38,542 bases of DNA, taken from positions 1-38,542 of the forward strand of contig NZ_JASLGE010000102.1 of NCBI RefSeq assembly GCF_030150285.1. Reading direction: 5' to 3'. This DNA comes from Pseudomonas sp. GTDB lineage: Bacteria > Pseudomonadota > Gammaproteobacteria > Pseudomonadales > Pseudomonadaceae. The first letter of the stretch is position 1. Every line of letters starts with the position of its first letter. A model generated the notes under the pieces. That model searched no databases. It was not told where the DNA came from and was given only the letters and a program-made list of their open reading frames with translations. Both the position numbers and the translations under genes were made by a program. Shown here piece by piece: positions 8,238 to 15,044 of the stretch.

Positions 8238-9083
8238 ATGCCCTTAACAAATATTTCCTGCCAGAAAAGCTTTGGCGGCTGGCACAAACGTTACCAGCAC
8301 CGCTCTGAAGTGCTGGGCTGCAACATGGTGTTTGCCGTGTATTTGCCGCCCCAGGCCGAGCAGGGCGTCAAGCTGCCTGTACTGTACTGGTTGTCGGGTC
8401 TGACCTGCACCGATGAGAACTTCATGCACAAGGCGGGTGCCATGAAACTGGCCGCTGAGTTGGGCCTGATTATTGTCTGCCCGGACACCAGCCCGCGTGG
8501 CGAAGGTGTGCCGGATGATCCTGAAGGTGCGTGGGATTTCGGTTTGGGGGCGGGCTTTTATGTCAACGCTACCCAGCAACCTTGGGCCCAGCATTACCGG
8601 ATGCATGATTATGTGGTGCAGGAGTTGCCTGCTTTGGTTGAGGCTCATTTTCCTGCGTCACAAAAACGCGGTATCAGTGGGCATTCGATGGGCGGTCACG
8701 GAGCCTTGGTGTGTGCCTTGCGCAACCCGGGGCGGTATCAATCGGTGTCGGCGTTTGCACCAATCAGCAATCCCATGGATTGCCCTTGGGGGCAGAAGGC
8801 GTTCACCCATTACTTGGGCGAAGAGCGCGCGCGCTGGCGTGAGTGGGATACGTGCGTGCTAATCAATGAGGCCAGTGAAAAGCTGCCGCTGCTGGTGGAT
8901 CAAGGTGATCGGGACGACTTTTTGGCCGTCCAGCTTAAGCCTGAGGCGCTGCAACAAGCGGCCAAGCAGGCGGATTATCCGCTGACTCTGCGACTTCAAC
9001 CGGGCTACGACCACAGCTATTTCTTCATCGCCAGCTTTATTGATGACCACTTGCGCCATCACGCGGATGCACTAAGCGCCTAA
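8238..9083 (+). CDS. fghA: S-formylglutathione hydrolase
   Basis: This esterase hydrolyses S-formylglutathione to formate and glutathione, the last step of glutathione-dependent formaldehyde removal. The 281-residue product is an esterase D type alpha/beta hydrolase with W-L-S-G-L-T-C-T-D-E-N-F in the oxyanion region, the nucleophile Ser150 in G-H-S-M-G-G-H-G, and likely acid and base at Asp226 and His259 (G-Y-D-H-S-Y). The ATG at 8238 is chosen because GGAG lies 9 bp before it and it gives the usual M-P-L-T-N-I-S start; an in-frame GTG at 8202 falls at the edge of the REPIN. It pairs functionally with adhC. Confidence 0.95.
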   Translation: MPLTNISCQKSFGGWHKRYQHRSEVLGCNMVFAVYLPPQAEQGVKLPVLYWLSGLTCTDENFMHKAGAMKLAAELGLIIVCPDTSPRGEGVPDDPEGAWDFGLGAGFYVNATQQPWAQHYRMHDYVVQELPALVEAHFPASQKRGISGHSMGGHGALVCALRNPGRYQSVSAFAPISNPMDCPWGQKAFTHYLGEERARWREWDTCVLINEASEKLPLLVDQGDRDDFLAVQLKPEALQQAAKQADYPLTLRLQPGYDHSYFFIASFIDDHLRHHADALSA

Positions 9084-9107
9084 TGTCCGCCAAAGTAGGT
9101 AGAATCA

Positions 9108-9135
9108 CGCCCTGACTAAATCGGGGCGTTTTTTT
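9108..9135 (+). terminator. Terminator-like hairpin whose T-run touches the ispF start codon
   Basis: ACGCCC (9107-9112) pairs with GGGCGT (9124-9129), followed by a run of seven T at 9129-9135 that ends exactly before the ispF ATG. It looks like a factor-independent terminator for fghA transcripts. The 3' arm (GGGG at 9123-9126) is also the only plausible ribosome-binding sequence for ispF, so the hairpin would hide it in read-through transcripts. A possible -10 box TAGAAT at 9100-9105 would start transcription inside the hairpin, freeing the site. Confidence 0.65.
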
Positions 9136-9609
9136 ATGCGTATTGGCCACGGCTATGATGTGCACTGTTTTGCTGACGGCGATTTTATAACCCTGGGCGG
9201 CGTGCATATTCCTCACACATTCGGGCTGTTGGCCCACTCCGATGGCGACGTGCTGCTGCACGCGCTCAGCGATGCCTTACTGGGTGCAGCGGCGTTGGGC
9301 GATATCGGTAAACACTTTCCGGACACAGACCCGACCTTCAAGGGGGCTGACAGCCGTGTCCTGCTGCGCCATGTGGTGAGCTTGATCCATGCCAAAGGCT
9401 GGACAATCGCAAACGTCGACAACACCATCGTTGCGCAGGCACCTAAAATGGCACCGCATATTGAAACCATGCGTGCGCTCATTGCCGACGATCTCAAAAT
9501 CGAGCTGGATCAAGTGAACGTAAAAGCCACAACCACCGAAAAGCTCGGTTTCGTTGGGCGAGAAGAGGGGATTGCCGTGCATTCCATTGCGTTGTTGGTT
9601 CGCGCATGA
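9136..9609 (+). CDS. ispF: 2-C-methyl-D-erythritol 2,4-cyclodiphosphate synthase
   Basis: IspF cyclises 4-diphosphocytidyl-2-C-methylerythritol 2-phosphate to the cyclodiphosphate with release of CMP, in the same isoprenoid pathway as ispD. The 157-residue product has the normal length. M-R-I-G-H-G-Y-D-V-H gives the zinc ligands Asp8 and His10; the H-S-D-G-D-V-L-L-H-A segment adds the third histidine; D-N-T-I-V-A-Q-A-P-K and the C-terminal T-T-T-E-K-L-G-F-V-G-R segments are family signatures. Its stop overlaps the truD start by four bases (ATGA at 9606-9609). The ribosome site lies in a terminator-like hairpin directly upstream, an unusual start context. Confidence 0.97.
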   Translation: MRIGHGYDVHCFADGDFITLGGVHIPHTFGLLAHSDGDVLLHALSDALLGAAALGDIGKHFPDTDPTFKGADSRVLLRHVVSLIHAKGWTIANVDNTIVAQAPKMAPHIETMRALIADDLKIELDQVNVKATTTEKLGFVGREEGIAVHSIALLVRA

Positions 9610-10664
9610 ACGATTTTGATCTGCTCGGGCCCCGGGCCTACGGCGCTGCCCTGGGCACGGCCGTACTGAAAGCCACGGCCGATGATTTTCAGGTGGATGA
9701 GGTCCTCGACATTCCCTTGTCCGGGGACGGCGAGCATCTGTGGTTGTGGGTCGAAAAGCGCGGTCTGAACACTGAGGAGGCTGCTCGGCGAATTGCCAAA
9801 GCTGCCGGCGTACCTTTGCGTACGGTGAGTTATGCGGGCCTCAAGGACCGTCAGGCGCTGACACGTCAATGGTTTAGCGTGCAACTGCCGGGCAAGGCGG
9901 ATCCTGACCTGTCAGGTGCTGAAAACGACACACTGAAGATCCTCAAGACCTCGCGGCACAAACGTAAATTGCAACGCGGAGCCCACGCAGCAAACGGTTT
10001 CACGTTGCGCCTGACGCAATTGGCGGCTGACAAGGAGGCCTTGCAGCAGCGTCTTGAACAGATCGCCCGGCAAGGTGTGCCGAACTATTTCGGCACCCAG
10101 CGTTTTGGCTGGGAAGGCGGCAATGTGGGCGAGGCGCGCGATTATGCTGCCCGTAAAGCATTGCCCGAGCAGCGCAACGTGCGTTCGCGGCTGCTCTCTA
10201 CTGCGCGCAGCTACCTGTTCAATCAGGTGCTGGCTGCCCGGGTCGCCGATGGCAGTTGGCAACGCGCGCAGGTGGGGGACTTATTGGCCTTCACCGACAG
10301 CCGGAGCTTTTTTCCGGCGGGCGAAGCCGAGTGCGATGATCCACGCTTGGCTATCCTTGATCTGCACCCGACCGGGCCGCAGTGGGGCGAGGGCGAGTCA
10401 CCGACCACGGGGGCAACCCAGGTGCTGGAGCAATCCATTGCTGAACGTGAAGCCGATTTGCGTGACTGGCTGGTTCGCGCTGGCATGAGTCACGAGCGCC
10501 GTATTCTGCGGCTGCCCATTGGGCAACTGACGTGGCATTATCCGGAGCCTGACATTCTGCAACTGGAATTTGTTCTGCCGGCCGGATGCTTCGCCACTGT
10601 TGTCGTGCGTGAGCTTGTTGATCTGGTGCCGTTGGGTCAAACGGACAGCCTATGCGTATTCTGA
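9606..10664 (+). CDS. truD: tRNA pseudouridine(13) synthase
   Basis: TruD isomerises uridine 13 of tRNA-Glu to pseudouridine. The product is 352 residues, the usual length. The catalytic aspartate is Asp81 in S-Y-A-G-L-K-D-R-Q-A-L-T, the family active-site block. The G-V-P-N-Y-F-G-T-Q-R-F-G stretch and the following N-V-R-S-R-L-L-S-T-A-R-S-Y-L-F-N-Q are also characteristic, as is the inserted TRUD domain around residues 155-310. The start overlaps ispF by 4 bp and the end overlaps surE by 13 bp, so ispF, truD, surE and pcm form one tightly coupled transcription unit. Confidence 0.96.
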   Translation: MNDFDLLGPRAYGAALGTAVLKATADDFQVDEVLDIPLSGDGEHLWLWVEKRGLNTEEAARRIAKAAGVPLRTVSYAGLKDRQALTRQWFSVQLPGKADPDLSGAENDTLKILKTSRHKRKLQRGAHAANGFTLRLTQLAADKEALQQRLEQIARQGVPNYFGTQRFGWEGGNVGEARDYAARKALPEQRNVRSRLLSTARSYLFNQVLAARVADGSWQRAQVGDLLAFTDSRSFFPAGEAECDDPRLAILDLHPTGPQWGEGESPTTGATQVLEQSIAEREADLRDWLVRAGMSHERRILRLPIGQLTWHYPEPDILQLEFVLPAGCFATVVVRELVDLVPLGQTDSLCVF

Positions 10665-11401
10665 TTTCAAACGATGATGGGGTGAGTGCTCCGGGGCTGG
10701 CTGCGCTTTATGGCGCGTTGGCAGATGACTTCGCGTGCGTGGTGATTGCCCCCGACCAAGACAAAAGCGGTGCGAGCAGTTCGTTGACGCTGGACCGCCC
10801 CTTGCATCCGCACACGTTGGCCAATGGCTTTATCAGCATTAACGGCACGCCCACCGATTGCGTGCACCTGGGGATTCACGGGCTTCTGGAACAGCAACCC
10901 GAGATGGTGGTGTCCGGCATCAACCTGGGGGCTAACCTGGGAGATGACGTGTTGTATTCCGGCACGGTGGCAGCCGCACTGGAAGGGCGATTTCTTGAGC
11001 GTCCTTCGTTTGCGTTCTCACTCGTGTCGCGTCAGGTCGATAACCTGGCCACGGCGGCCCACTTTGCCCGCAAACTGGTTCAGGCTCATGCCTCGCTCAA
11101 CTTGCCGCCGCGTACCGTACTCAACGTGAATATCCCCAACCTGCCCCTGGAAAAAATCCGCGGCATCCAGCTCACCCGGCTGGGGCATCGTGCGCGTGCT
11201 GCAACACCGGTTCGGGTGGTTGACCCCCGGGGTAAGGCAGGCTACTGGATTGCGGCTGCCGGTGACGTTGAAGATGGCGGCCCGGGTACCGATTTTCATG
11301 CGGTCATGCAAGGTTATGTTTCGATCACACCGTTGCAACTGGATCGTACTTTTGCAGAGGGCTTCAAAAGCCTCAATGGCTGGCTTGAGGGCTTGGGCTG
11401 A
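10652..11401 (+). CDS. surE: 5'/3'-nucleotidase SurE
   Basis: SurE is a metal-dependent nucleoside monophosphate phosphatase linked to stationary-phase survival. The 249-residue product begins M-R-I-L-I-S-N-D-D-G-V-S-A-P-G, in which Asp8 and Asp9 bind the metal. D-K-S-G-A-S-S-S-L-T and V-S-G-I-N-L-G-A-N-L-G-D-D-V-L-Y-S-G-T-V complete the active site, with the asparagine of the G-I-N motif as metal ligand. It overlaps truD by 13 bp and its TGA shares one base with the pcm ATG (TGATG at 11399-11403). The surE-pcm-nlpD-rpoS order is strongly conserved in gammaproteobacteria. Confidence 0.97.
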   Translation: MRILISNDDGVSAPGLAALYGALADDFACVVIAPDQDKSGASSSLTLDRPLHPHTLANGFISINGTPTDCVHLGIHGLLEQQPEMVVSGINLGANLGDDVLYSGTVAAALEGRFLERPSFAFSLVSRQVDNLATAAHFARKLVQAHASLNLPPRTVLNVNIPNLPLEKIRGIQLTRLGHRARAATPVRVVDPRGKAGYWIAAAGDVEDGGPGTDFHAVMQGYVSITPLQLDRTFAEGFKSLNGWLEGLG

Positions 11402-12078
11402 TGGCGCGTGAGCAGGACGGCTTGATGCATCGTGGCATTGGCATGACCTCTGAACGTACGCGGGAGCGGCTGATTCAGCGCTTGCGTGAAGAGGGCATCG
11501 TTAACCAGAACGTACTTGAGGTCATCCGCCGCACACCGCGCCATCTGTTTGTTGACGAGGCCTTGGCGCACCGGGCCTATGAAGATACCGCGCTGCCAAT
11601 AGGCAATAACCAGACCATTTCCCAGCCTTACATGGTAGCCCGCATGAGCGAGCTGCTGCTGGAGGATGGCCCGCTGGACAAGGTCATGGAGATCGGTACC
11701 GGGTCGGGTTACCAAACCGCCATTCTCTCGCAGTTGGTTGAGCGGATCTTCTCGGTCGAGCGCATCAAAGTGCTGCAAGACCGTGCCAAGGAACGATTGC
11801 TCGAGTTGAACCTGCGCAATGTGGTGTTCCGTTGGGGGGATGGCTGGGAAGGGTGGCCTGCGTTGGCACCTTACAACGGCATTATTGTCACCGCGGTGGC
11901 AACGGATGTGCCTCAAGCCCTGCTCGACCAGTTGGCTCCCGGAGGGCGGCTGGTCATTCCTGTCGGTGCGGGAGAGGTTCAGCAGTTGATGCTGATCGTG
12001 CGTGAAGAACATGGGTTTGCCCGGCGAGTCATTGGCAATGTGCGTTTTGTACCCCTGCTGAATGGGCCGCTGGCCTGA
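11401..12078 (+). CDS. pcm: Protein-L-isoaspartate O-methyltransferase
   Basis: Pcm methylates isoaspartyl residues in damaged proteins with S-adenosylmethionine, starting their repair. From the ATG at 11401 the product has 225 residues; an internal ATG at 11443 would give 211 residues starting M-T-S-E-R-T-R-E-R, the length I recall for P. aeruginosa. I keep the first start because it overlaps the surE stop (TGATG), a classic coupling arrangement. The methyl-donor motif M-E-I-G-T-G-S-G-Y-Q-T-A (about 97-108) and the N-N-Q-T-I-S-Q-P-Y-M-V substrate segment are clear. No unusual residues seen. Confidence 0.93.
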   Translation: MAREQDGLMHRGIGMTSERTRERLIQRLREEGIVNQNVLEVIRRTPRHLFVDEALAHRAYEDTALPIGNNQTISQPYMVARMSELLLEDGPLDKVMEIGTGSGYQTAILSQLVERIFSVERIKVLQDRAKERLLELNLRNVVFRWGDGWEGWPALAPYNGIIVTAVATDVPQALLDQLAPGGRLVIPVGAGEVQQLMLIVREEHGFARRVIGNVRFVPLLNGPLA

Positions 12079-12219
12079 GTCTTTAGCTGCAACGGCTGAA
12101 TTATAAAGTTACGCGAAGGTCATAGTGCGCAGTGCCAAGGCCTCGGTATGGGGCTGATGATGTGCCATGCCGCGTTTTTTCAATTTGGCTTTGCTGTCTG
12201 TAAAAAAACTGTAGCCAGT

Positions 12220-12225
12220 TATACT
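12220..12225 (+). promoter_or_regulatory. Candidate -10 element upstream of nlpD
   Basis: TATACT at 12220-12225 in the 208-bp pcm-nlpD gap fits a sigma-70 -10 box about 60 bp before the nlpD start. The best -35 candidate, CTGTAA at 12198-12203 with a 16-bp spacer, is poor. A perfect 12-bp palindrome GCCAGTACTGGC (12240-12251) lies just downstream and could be an operator or part of the leader. Weak evidence. Confidence 0.35.
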
Positions 12226-12286
12226 TGCGCCATTCTGCGGCCAGTACTGGCGTTTTATTTTTGGCCTTCTTCAAAGGGAGCGGCGG

Positions 12287-13108
12287 GTGAGTCTCACAGT
12301 CATTGCGCAGCGTATGAGTATCAATAGCTATCAGAGGCTGGTGGTCGGTCTATTTCTGAGTGCGGTATTGGCCTTGCTGGCAGCTTGCTCCAGTTCTTCC
12401 AGGACGGGCACCAGTGTTGGTGATCGCAACGGGGTGGCGCAGCGTCCAGCCGTGACGACCGGGCAATACGTGGTACGGCGCGGTGATACCTTGTTCTCTA
12501 TTGCTTTTCGTTACGGTTGGGACTGGAAGACATTGGCGGCCCGGAACAATATTGCAGCCCCGTTTACCATCGTGCCGGGTCAGACCATTCGTTTCGACGG
12601 GCGCGCAGGAACGGTGCCTGCGAAAGGTACGACAACGACCGTAGTGTCGTCTTCAGCGGGTAGCAAGACCACGGTCATCAAAAGCGCGGGAGCGACTTCG
12701 CCTGTCAACGCTTTACCAATGCCGGCAGGCCCTGCACCCAAAGGTTGGGGCTGGCCGGCTAATGGCATTTTGATAGGCAAATTTTCTTCAAACGGTAGTT
12801 TGAATAAAGGTATTGATATCGCCGGGGATTTGGGACAGCCTGTTTTGGCTGCGTCTGATGGATCAGTTGTTTACGCTGGCAGTGGATTGAGGGGCTACGG
12901 CGAACTGGTCATTATCAAACACAGTGATACCTACGTCAGTGCCTACGGCCATAACCGCAGGCTTTTGGTTCGGGAGGGGCAGCAGGTCAAGGTCGGACAG
13001 ACGATTGCGGAAATGGGGTCAACAGGAACAGACCGGGTGAAACTTCACTTTGAAATTCGCCGCCAGGGCAAACCCGTAGACCCACTGCAATTTCTTCCAC
13101 GACGTTGA
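12287..13108 (+). CDS. nlpD: Lipoprotein NlpD: LysM and degenerate LytM/M23 domain activator of amidase
   Basis: NlpD is an outer-membrane lipoprotein that activates a periplasmic N-acetylmuramoyl-L-alanine amidase (AmiC in E. coli) for daughter-cell separation. The GTG start at 12287 has GGGAG just upstream and gives 273 residues. The signal peptide ends in the lipobox L-A-A-C with Cys34. A LysM domain lies at about 58-104 (Y-V-V-R-R-G-D-T-L-F-S-I-A) and an M23 domain at about 150-270. Metal ligands are partly lost: the first histidine is Asn in N-K-G-I-D and the H-x-H pair is K-L-H, as expected for an activator rather than an enzyme. rpoS promoter activity is often located within nlpD in related bacteria. 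Confidence 0.94.
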   Translation: MSLTVIAQRMSINSYQRLVVGLFLSAVLALLAACSSSSRTGTSVGDRNGVAQRPAVTTGQYVVRRGDTLFSIAFRYGWDWKTLAARNNIAAPFTIVPGQTIRFDGRAGTVPAKGTTTTVVSSSAGSKTTVIKSAGATSPVNALPMPAGPAPKGWGWPANGILIGKFSSNGSLNKGIDIAGDLGQPVLAASDGSVVYAGSGLRGYGELVIIKHSDTYVSAYGHNRRLLVREGQQVKVGQTIAEMGSTGTDRVKLHFEIRRQGKPVDPLQFLPRR

Positions 13109-13117
13109 TCGGTTACC

Positions 13118-13149
13118 AGCCTGTTCCTGATGTAGTTAAGGAACAGGCT
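13118..13149 (+). promoter_or_regulatory. Perfect hairpin in the nlpD-rpoS gap (rpoS leader)
   Basis: AGCCTGTTCC (13118-13127) and GGAACAGGCT (13140-13149) form a perfect 10-bp stem with a 12-base loop. No T-run follows, so it is not a standard terminator. It lies 66 bp before the rpoS start and would sit in the leader of any transcript starting within nlpD. It may end some nlpD transcripts, protect processed ends or take part in post-transcriptional control of rpoS. Confidence 0.55.
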
Positions 13150-13214
13150 CCAGCGTTGCCAAGGATAGAGGCGGTGCTTGAGCTTGAGGTCGAACTCACC
13201 AAAGGACTATAACA

Positions 13215-14219
13215 ATGGCTCTCAACAAAGAAGCGCCGGGGTTTGACATCGACGATGAGGTGCTCCTTATGGACATCGATATCGACAGTGACTTGATGTC
13301 AGAAGATGATGAAACAACCCCTGCTACTCGCACCAAGTCAAAAAAAGCGTCAGCTACGAAACAGCACAAGTACATTGATTACACGCGGGCGCTTGATGCG
13401 ACTCAGTTGTACCTCAATGAGATTGGTTTTTCCCCCTTGCTCTCCCCTGCAGAAGAAGTTCACTTTGCGCGATTGTCGCAAAGTGGAGATCCGGCTGGGC
13501 GTAAACGCATGATTGAAAGTAATTTGCGCCTGGTGGTCAAAATCGCCAGACGCTATGTCAATCGTGGGCTGTCGCTGCTTGATTTGATTGAGGAGGGCAA
13601 CCTGGGACTGATTCGGGCTGTCGAGAAATTTGACCCTGAGCGTGGGTTCCGTTTTTCTACCTATGCGACTTGGTGGATCCGTCAGACGATTGAACGGGCG
13701 ATCATGAATCAAACCCGCACCATTCGCCTGCCGATTCATGTCGTTAAAGAACTCAACGTTTACCTGCGCGCTGCGCGAGAGCTCACGCAAAAGCTCGATC
13801 ACGAACCTTCCCCTGAAGAAATAGCCAACCTGCTCGAAAAACCCGTTGCAGAGGTCAAGCGCATGCTTGGGCTCAATGAACGCGTGTCCTCGGTAGACGT
13901 TTCTCTGGGGCCGGACTCTGATAAAACACTGCTCGATACGCTGACCGATGACCGTCCTACCGATCCCTGTGATCTGCGGCAGGACGATGACTTGTCGCAA
14001 AGCATTGATGAGTGGTTGTCTGAGCTCACGGACAAGCAACGAGAGGTGGTGATTCGCCGTTTCGGCTTGAGGGGGCATGAAAGCAGTACGCTTGAAGATG
14101 TCGGTCTGGAGATTGGCCTGACCCGTGAGCGTGTCCGACAGATTCAGGTCGAGGGGCTTAAGCGCCTGCGAGAAATTCTTGAGCGTAATGGTTTATCGAG
14201 CGAGTCGTTATTTCAGTAA
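13215..14219 (+). CDS. rpoS: Stationary-phase sigma factor RpoS
   Basis: RpoS (sigma-38) directs RNA polymerase to general stress and stationary-phase promoters. The 334-residue product matches the Pseudomonas length. After an acidic N-terminus (about 1-50), region 1.2 begins near D-A-T-Q-L-Y-L-N-E-I-G; region 2 has E-S-N-L-R-L-V-V-K-I-A-R-R-Y and F-S-T-Y-A-T-W-W-I-R-Q-T-I-E-R; region 3 follows, and region 4.2 contains the helix-turn-helix L-E-D-V-G-L-E-I-G-L-T-R-E-R-V-R-Q-I. AAAGGA before the ATG at 13215 is a good ribosome site. A strong terminator follows at 14315-14349. The reading frame is intact, so no sign of the rpoS-null mutations often selected in culture. Confidence 0.98.
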   Translation: MALNKEAPGFDIDDEVLLMDIDIDSDLMSEDDETTPATRTKSKKASATKQHKYIDYTRALDATQLYLNEIGFSPLLSPAEEVHFARLSQSGDPAGRKRMIESNLRLVVKIARRYVNRGLSLLDLIEEGNLGLIRAVEKFDPERGFRFSTYATWWIRQTIERAIMNQTRTIRLPIHVVKELNVYLRAARELTQKLDHEPSPEEIANLLEKPVAEVKRMLGLNERVSSVDVSLGPDSDKTLLDTLTDDRPTDPCDLRQDDDLSQSIDEWLSELTDKQREVVIRRFGLRGHESSTLEDVGLEIGLTRERVRQIQVEGLKRLREILERNGLSSESLFQ

Positions 14220-14314
14220 GGCGTCAAACGCTTACTCAGGCTCGCCGTGTTTGCCAAACGGTTAATTGGGGTAAGTGGTAGTTTGACGAAATAAATGAAG
14301 CGTTTGCAGTTTTC

Positions 14315-14349
14315 AACGCCCCAGGTCTCACAGACCTGGGGCGTTTTTC
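14315..14349 (+). terminator. Factor-independent terminator of rpoS
   Basis: AACGCCCCAGGTCT (from 14315) pairs with AGACCTGGGGCGTT across a CACAG-type loop, followed directly by a run of T (14344-14348). A textbook strong terminator about 95 bp after the rpoS stop. Confidence 0.92.
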
Positions 14350-14597
14350 TTTGTAGTACTTATAGCGATTGCTTCGGCGCTTCCAAGCGTTACACCTTAC
14401 CTACATTCGAAAGCAGGGTATGGACACCTGCACGAATAGAATGTGGATGATTTACCTTCGTATACTTAACCATATATATGTACGCATTGGTAGGTAGCCA
14501 TTTCTGAATTTTTATAACAATTTGGAGTTTTTTTCAGTAAGACTTATTGTTTCAAGTAAGGCATCAAACGTGGGGTTAAGCTTTACTAGCTATAAGT
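14350..14597. other. AT-rich gap between the rpoS terminator and the rsmZ control region
   Basis: No convincing gene is seen here. Base composition is clearly more AT-rich than the neighbours, and the segment from 14550 to 14570 resembles the last bases of rpoS with its downstream flank (14211-14230), with one inserted and one changed base. A short frame of 25 codons at 14420-14497 has no support. The stretch probably serves as upstream control DNA for rsmZ, with possible binding of nucleoid proteins. Confidence 0.4.
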
Positions 14598-14615
14598 TGT
14601 AAGCCTTTACTTACA
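14598..14615. promoter_or_regulatory. GacA upstream activating sequence for rsmZ
   Basis: TGTAAG (14598-14603), six bases, CTTACA (14610-14615): an exact match to the 18-bp palindrome known as the GacA-dependent element upstream of rsm small RNA genes in pseudomonads. Its centre lies about 182 bp before the proposed rsmZ start, close to the distance known for other fluorescent pseudomonads. An additional half-site TGTAAG occurs at 14620-14625. Confidence 0.92.
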
Positions 14616-14774
14616 TCTCATGTAAGCCAAGAGCTTGAGTGAGGCTACTTTATGCGCTTTTCTTACTTTGAAGATTTTGTATGATATTGATTTTTATGAA
14701 TTTTTATTTTTAAGATGGCTGTGTATGTAATAAAAATATATAACTGGCTCGCTTGCAGCAATGCCACAAGACTC

Positions 14775-14780
14775 TAATAT
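14775..14780 (+). promoter_or_regulatory. rsmZ -10 element
   Basis: TAATAT at 14775-14780, eight bases before the proposed first base of rsmZ (14789), fits a sigma-70 -10 box. No good -35 box precedes it, as expected for a promoter that depends on the activator GacA. Confidence 0.75.
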
Positions 14781-14788
14781 CTTAACTG

Positions 14789-14917
14789 TGTCGACGGATC
14801 GACGCAGCTTTCAGGATGAATGCTAAAGGACATCGCAGGATGCGGTTCATCAGGATGATGAGAAGGGAAAAAGGGACTAGGGAAAAAATGTGGGCGGGTC
14901 AAACCGCCCCTTTTTTT
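14789..14917 (+). ncRNA. rsmZ: RsmZ regulatory small RNA
   Basis: RsmZ binds and removes the translational repressor proteins RsmA/RsmE, relieving repression of secondary metabolism, exoproducts and biofilm genes under Gac/Rsm control. The region begins TGTCGACGGATCGAC, as known rsmZ RNAs do, and contains eight GGA motifs, several in the A-G-G-A loop context (near 14813, 14829, 14838, 14850 and in the purine-rich part 14864-14882). It ends in a terminator stem GGGCGG/CCGCCC at 14893-14909 followed by seven T. About 129 nt, like known rsmZ. It lies downstream of rpoS, its usual place, with the GacA element upstream. No protein should be called here. Confidence 0.95.
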
Positions 14918-14971
14918 ACCATCCAAAAGCATTGAAAGGCATAGCCTCTCTTCAGATGCTTTGAAAAAATT

Positions 14972-15005
14972 AAAAAACGCCCAAGGCATAAGCCTTGGGC
15001 GTTTT
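14972..15005. terminator. Bidirectional terminator between rsmZ and xenB
   Basis: CGCCCAAGGC (14978-14987) and GCCTTGGGCG (14992-15001) form a perfect 10-bp stem with an ATAA loop. On the minus strand it ends in a T-run (complement of the A-run at 14972-14977), so it terminates the xenB operon; TTTT follows on the plus strand too, giving a second stop for rsmZ. Confidence 0.9.
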
Positions 15006-15044
15006 GCATTGAGCAGAAGGAAAGTCGTTTTTTACGCTCTGTGC

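Noticed and set aside
14420..14497. A 25-codon frame in the rpoS-rsmZ gap
   Set aside because: The ribosome site is too close to the start codon, composition is AT-driven, and nothing supports translation.
14774..14989. A 71-codon frame on the minus strand in the rsmZ region
   Set aside because: It overlaps the rsmZ RNA and its terminator; sequence identity to rsmZ and the GacA element explains the region better.
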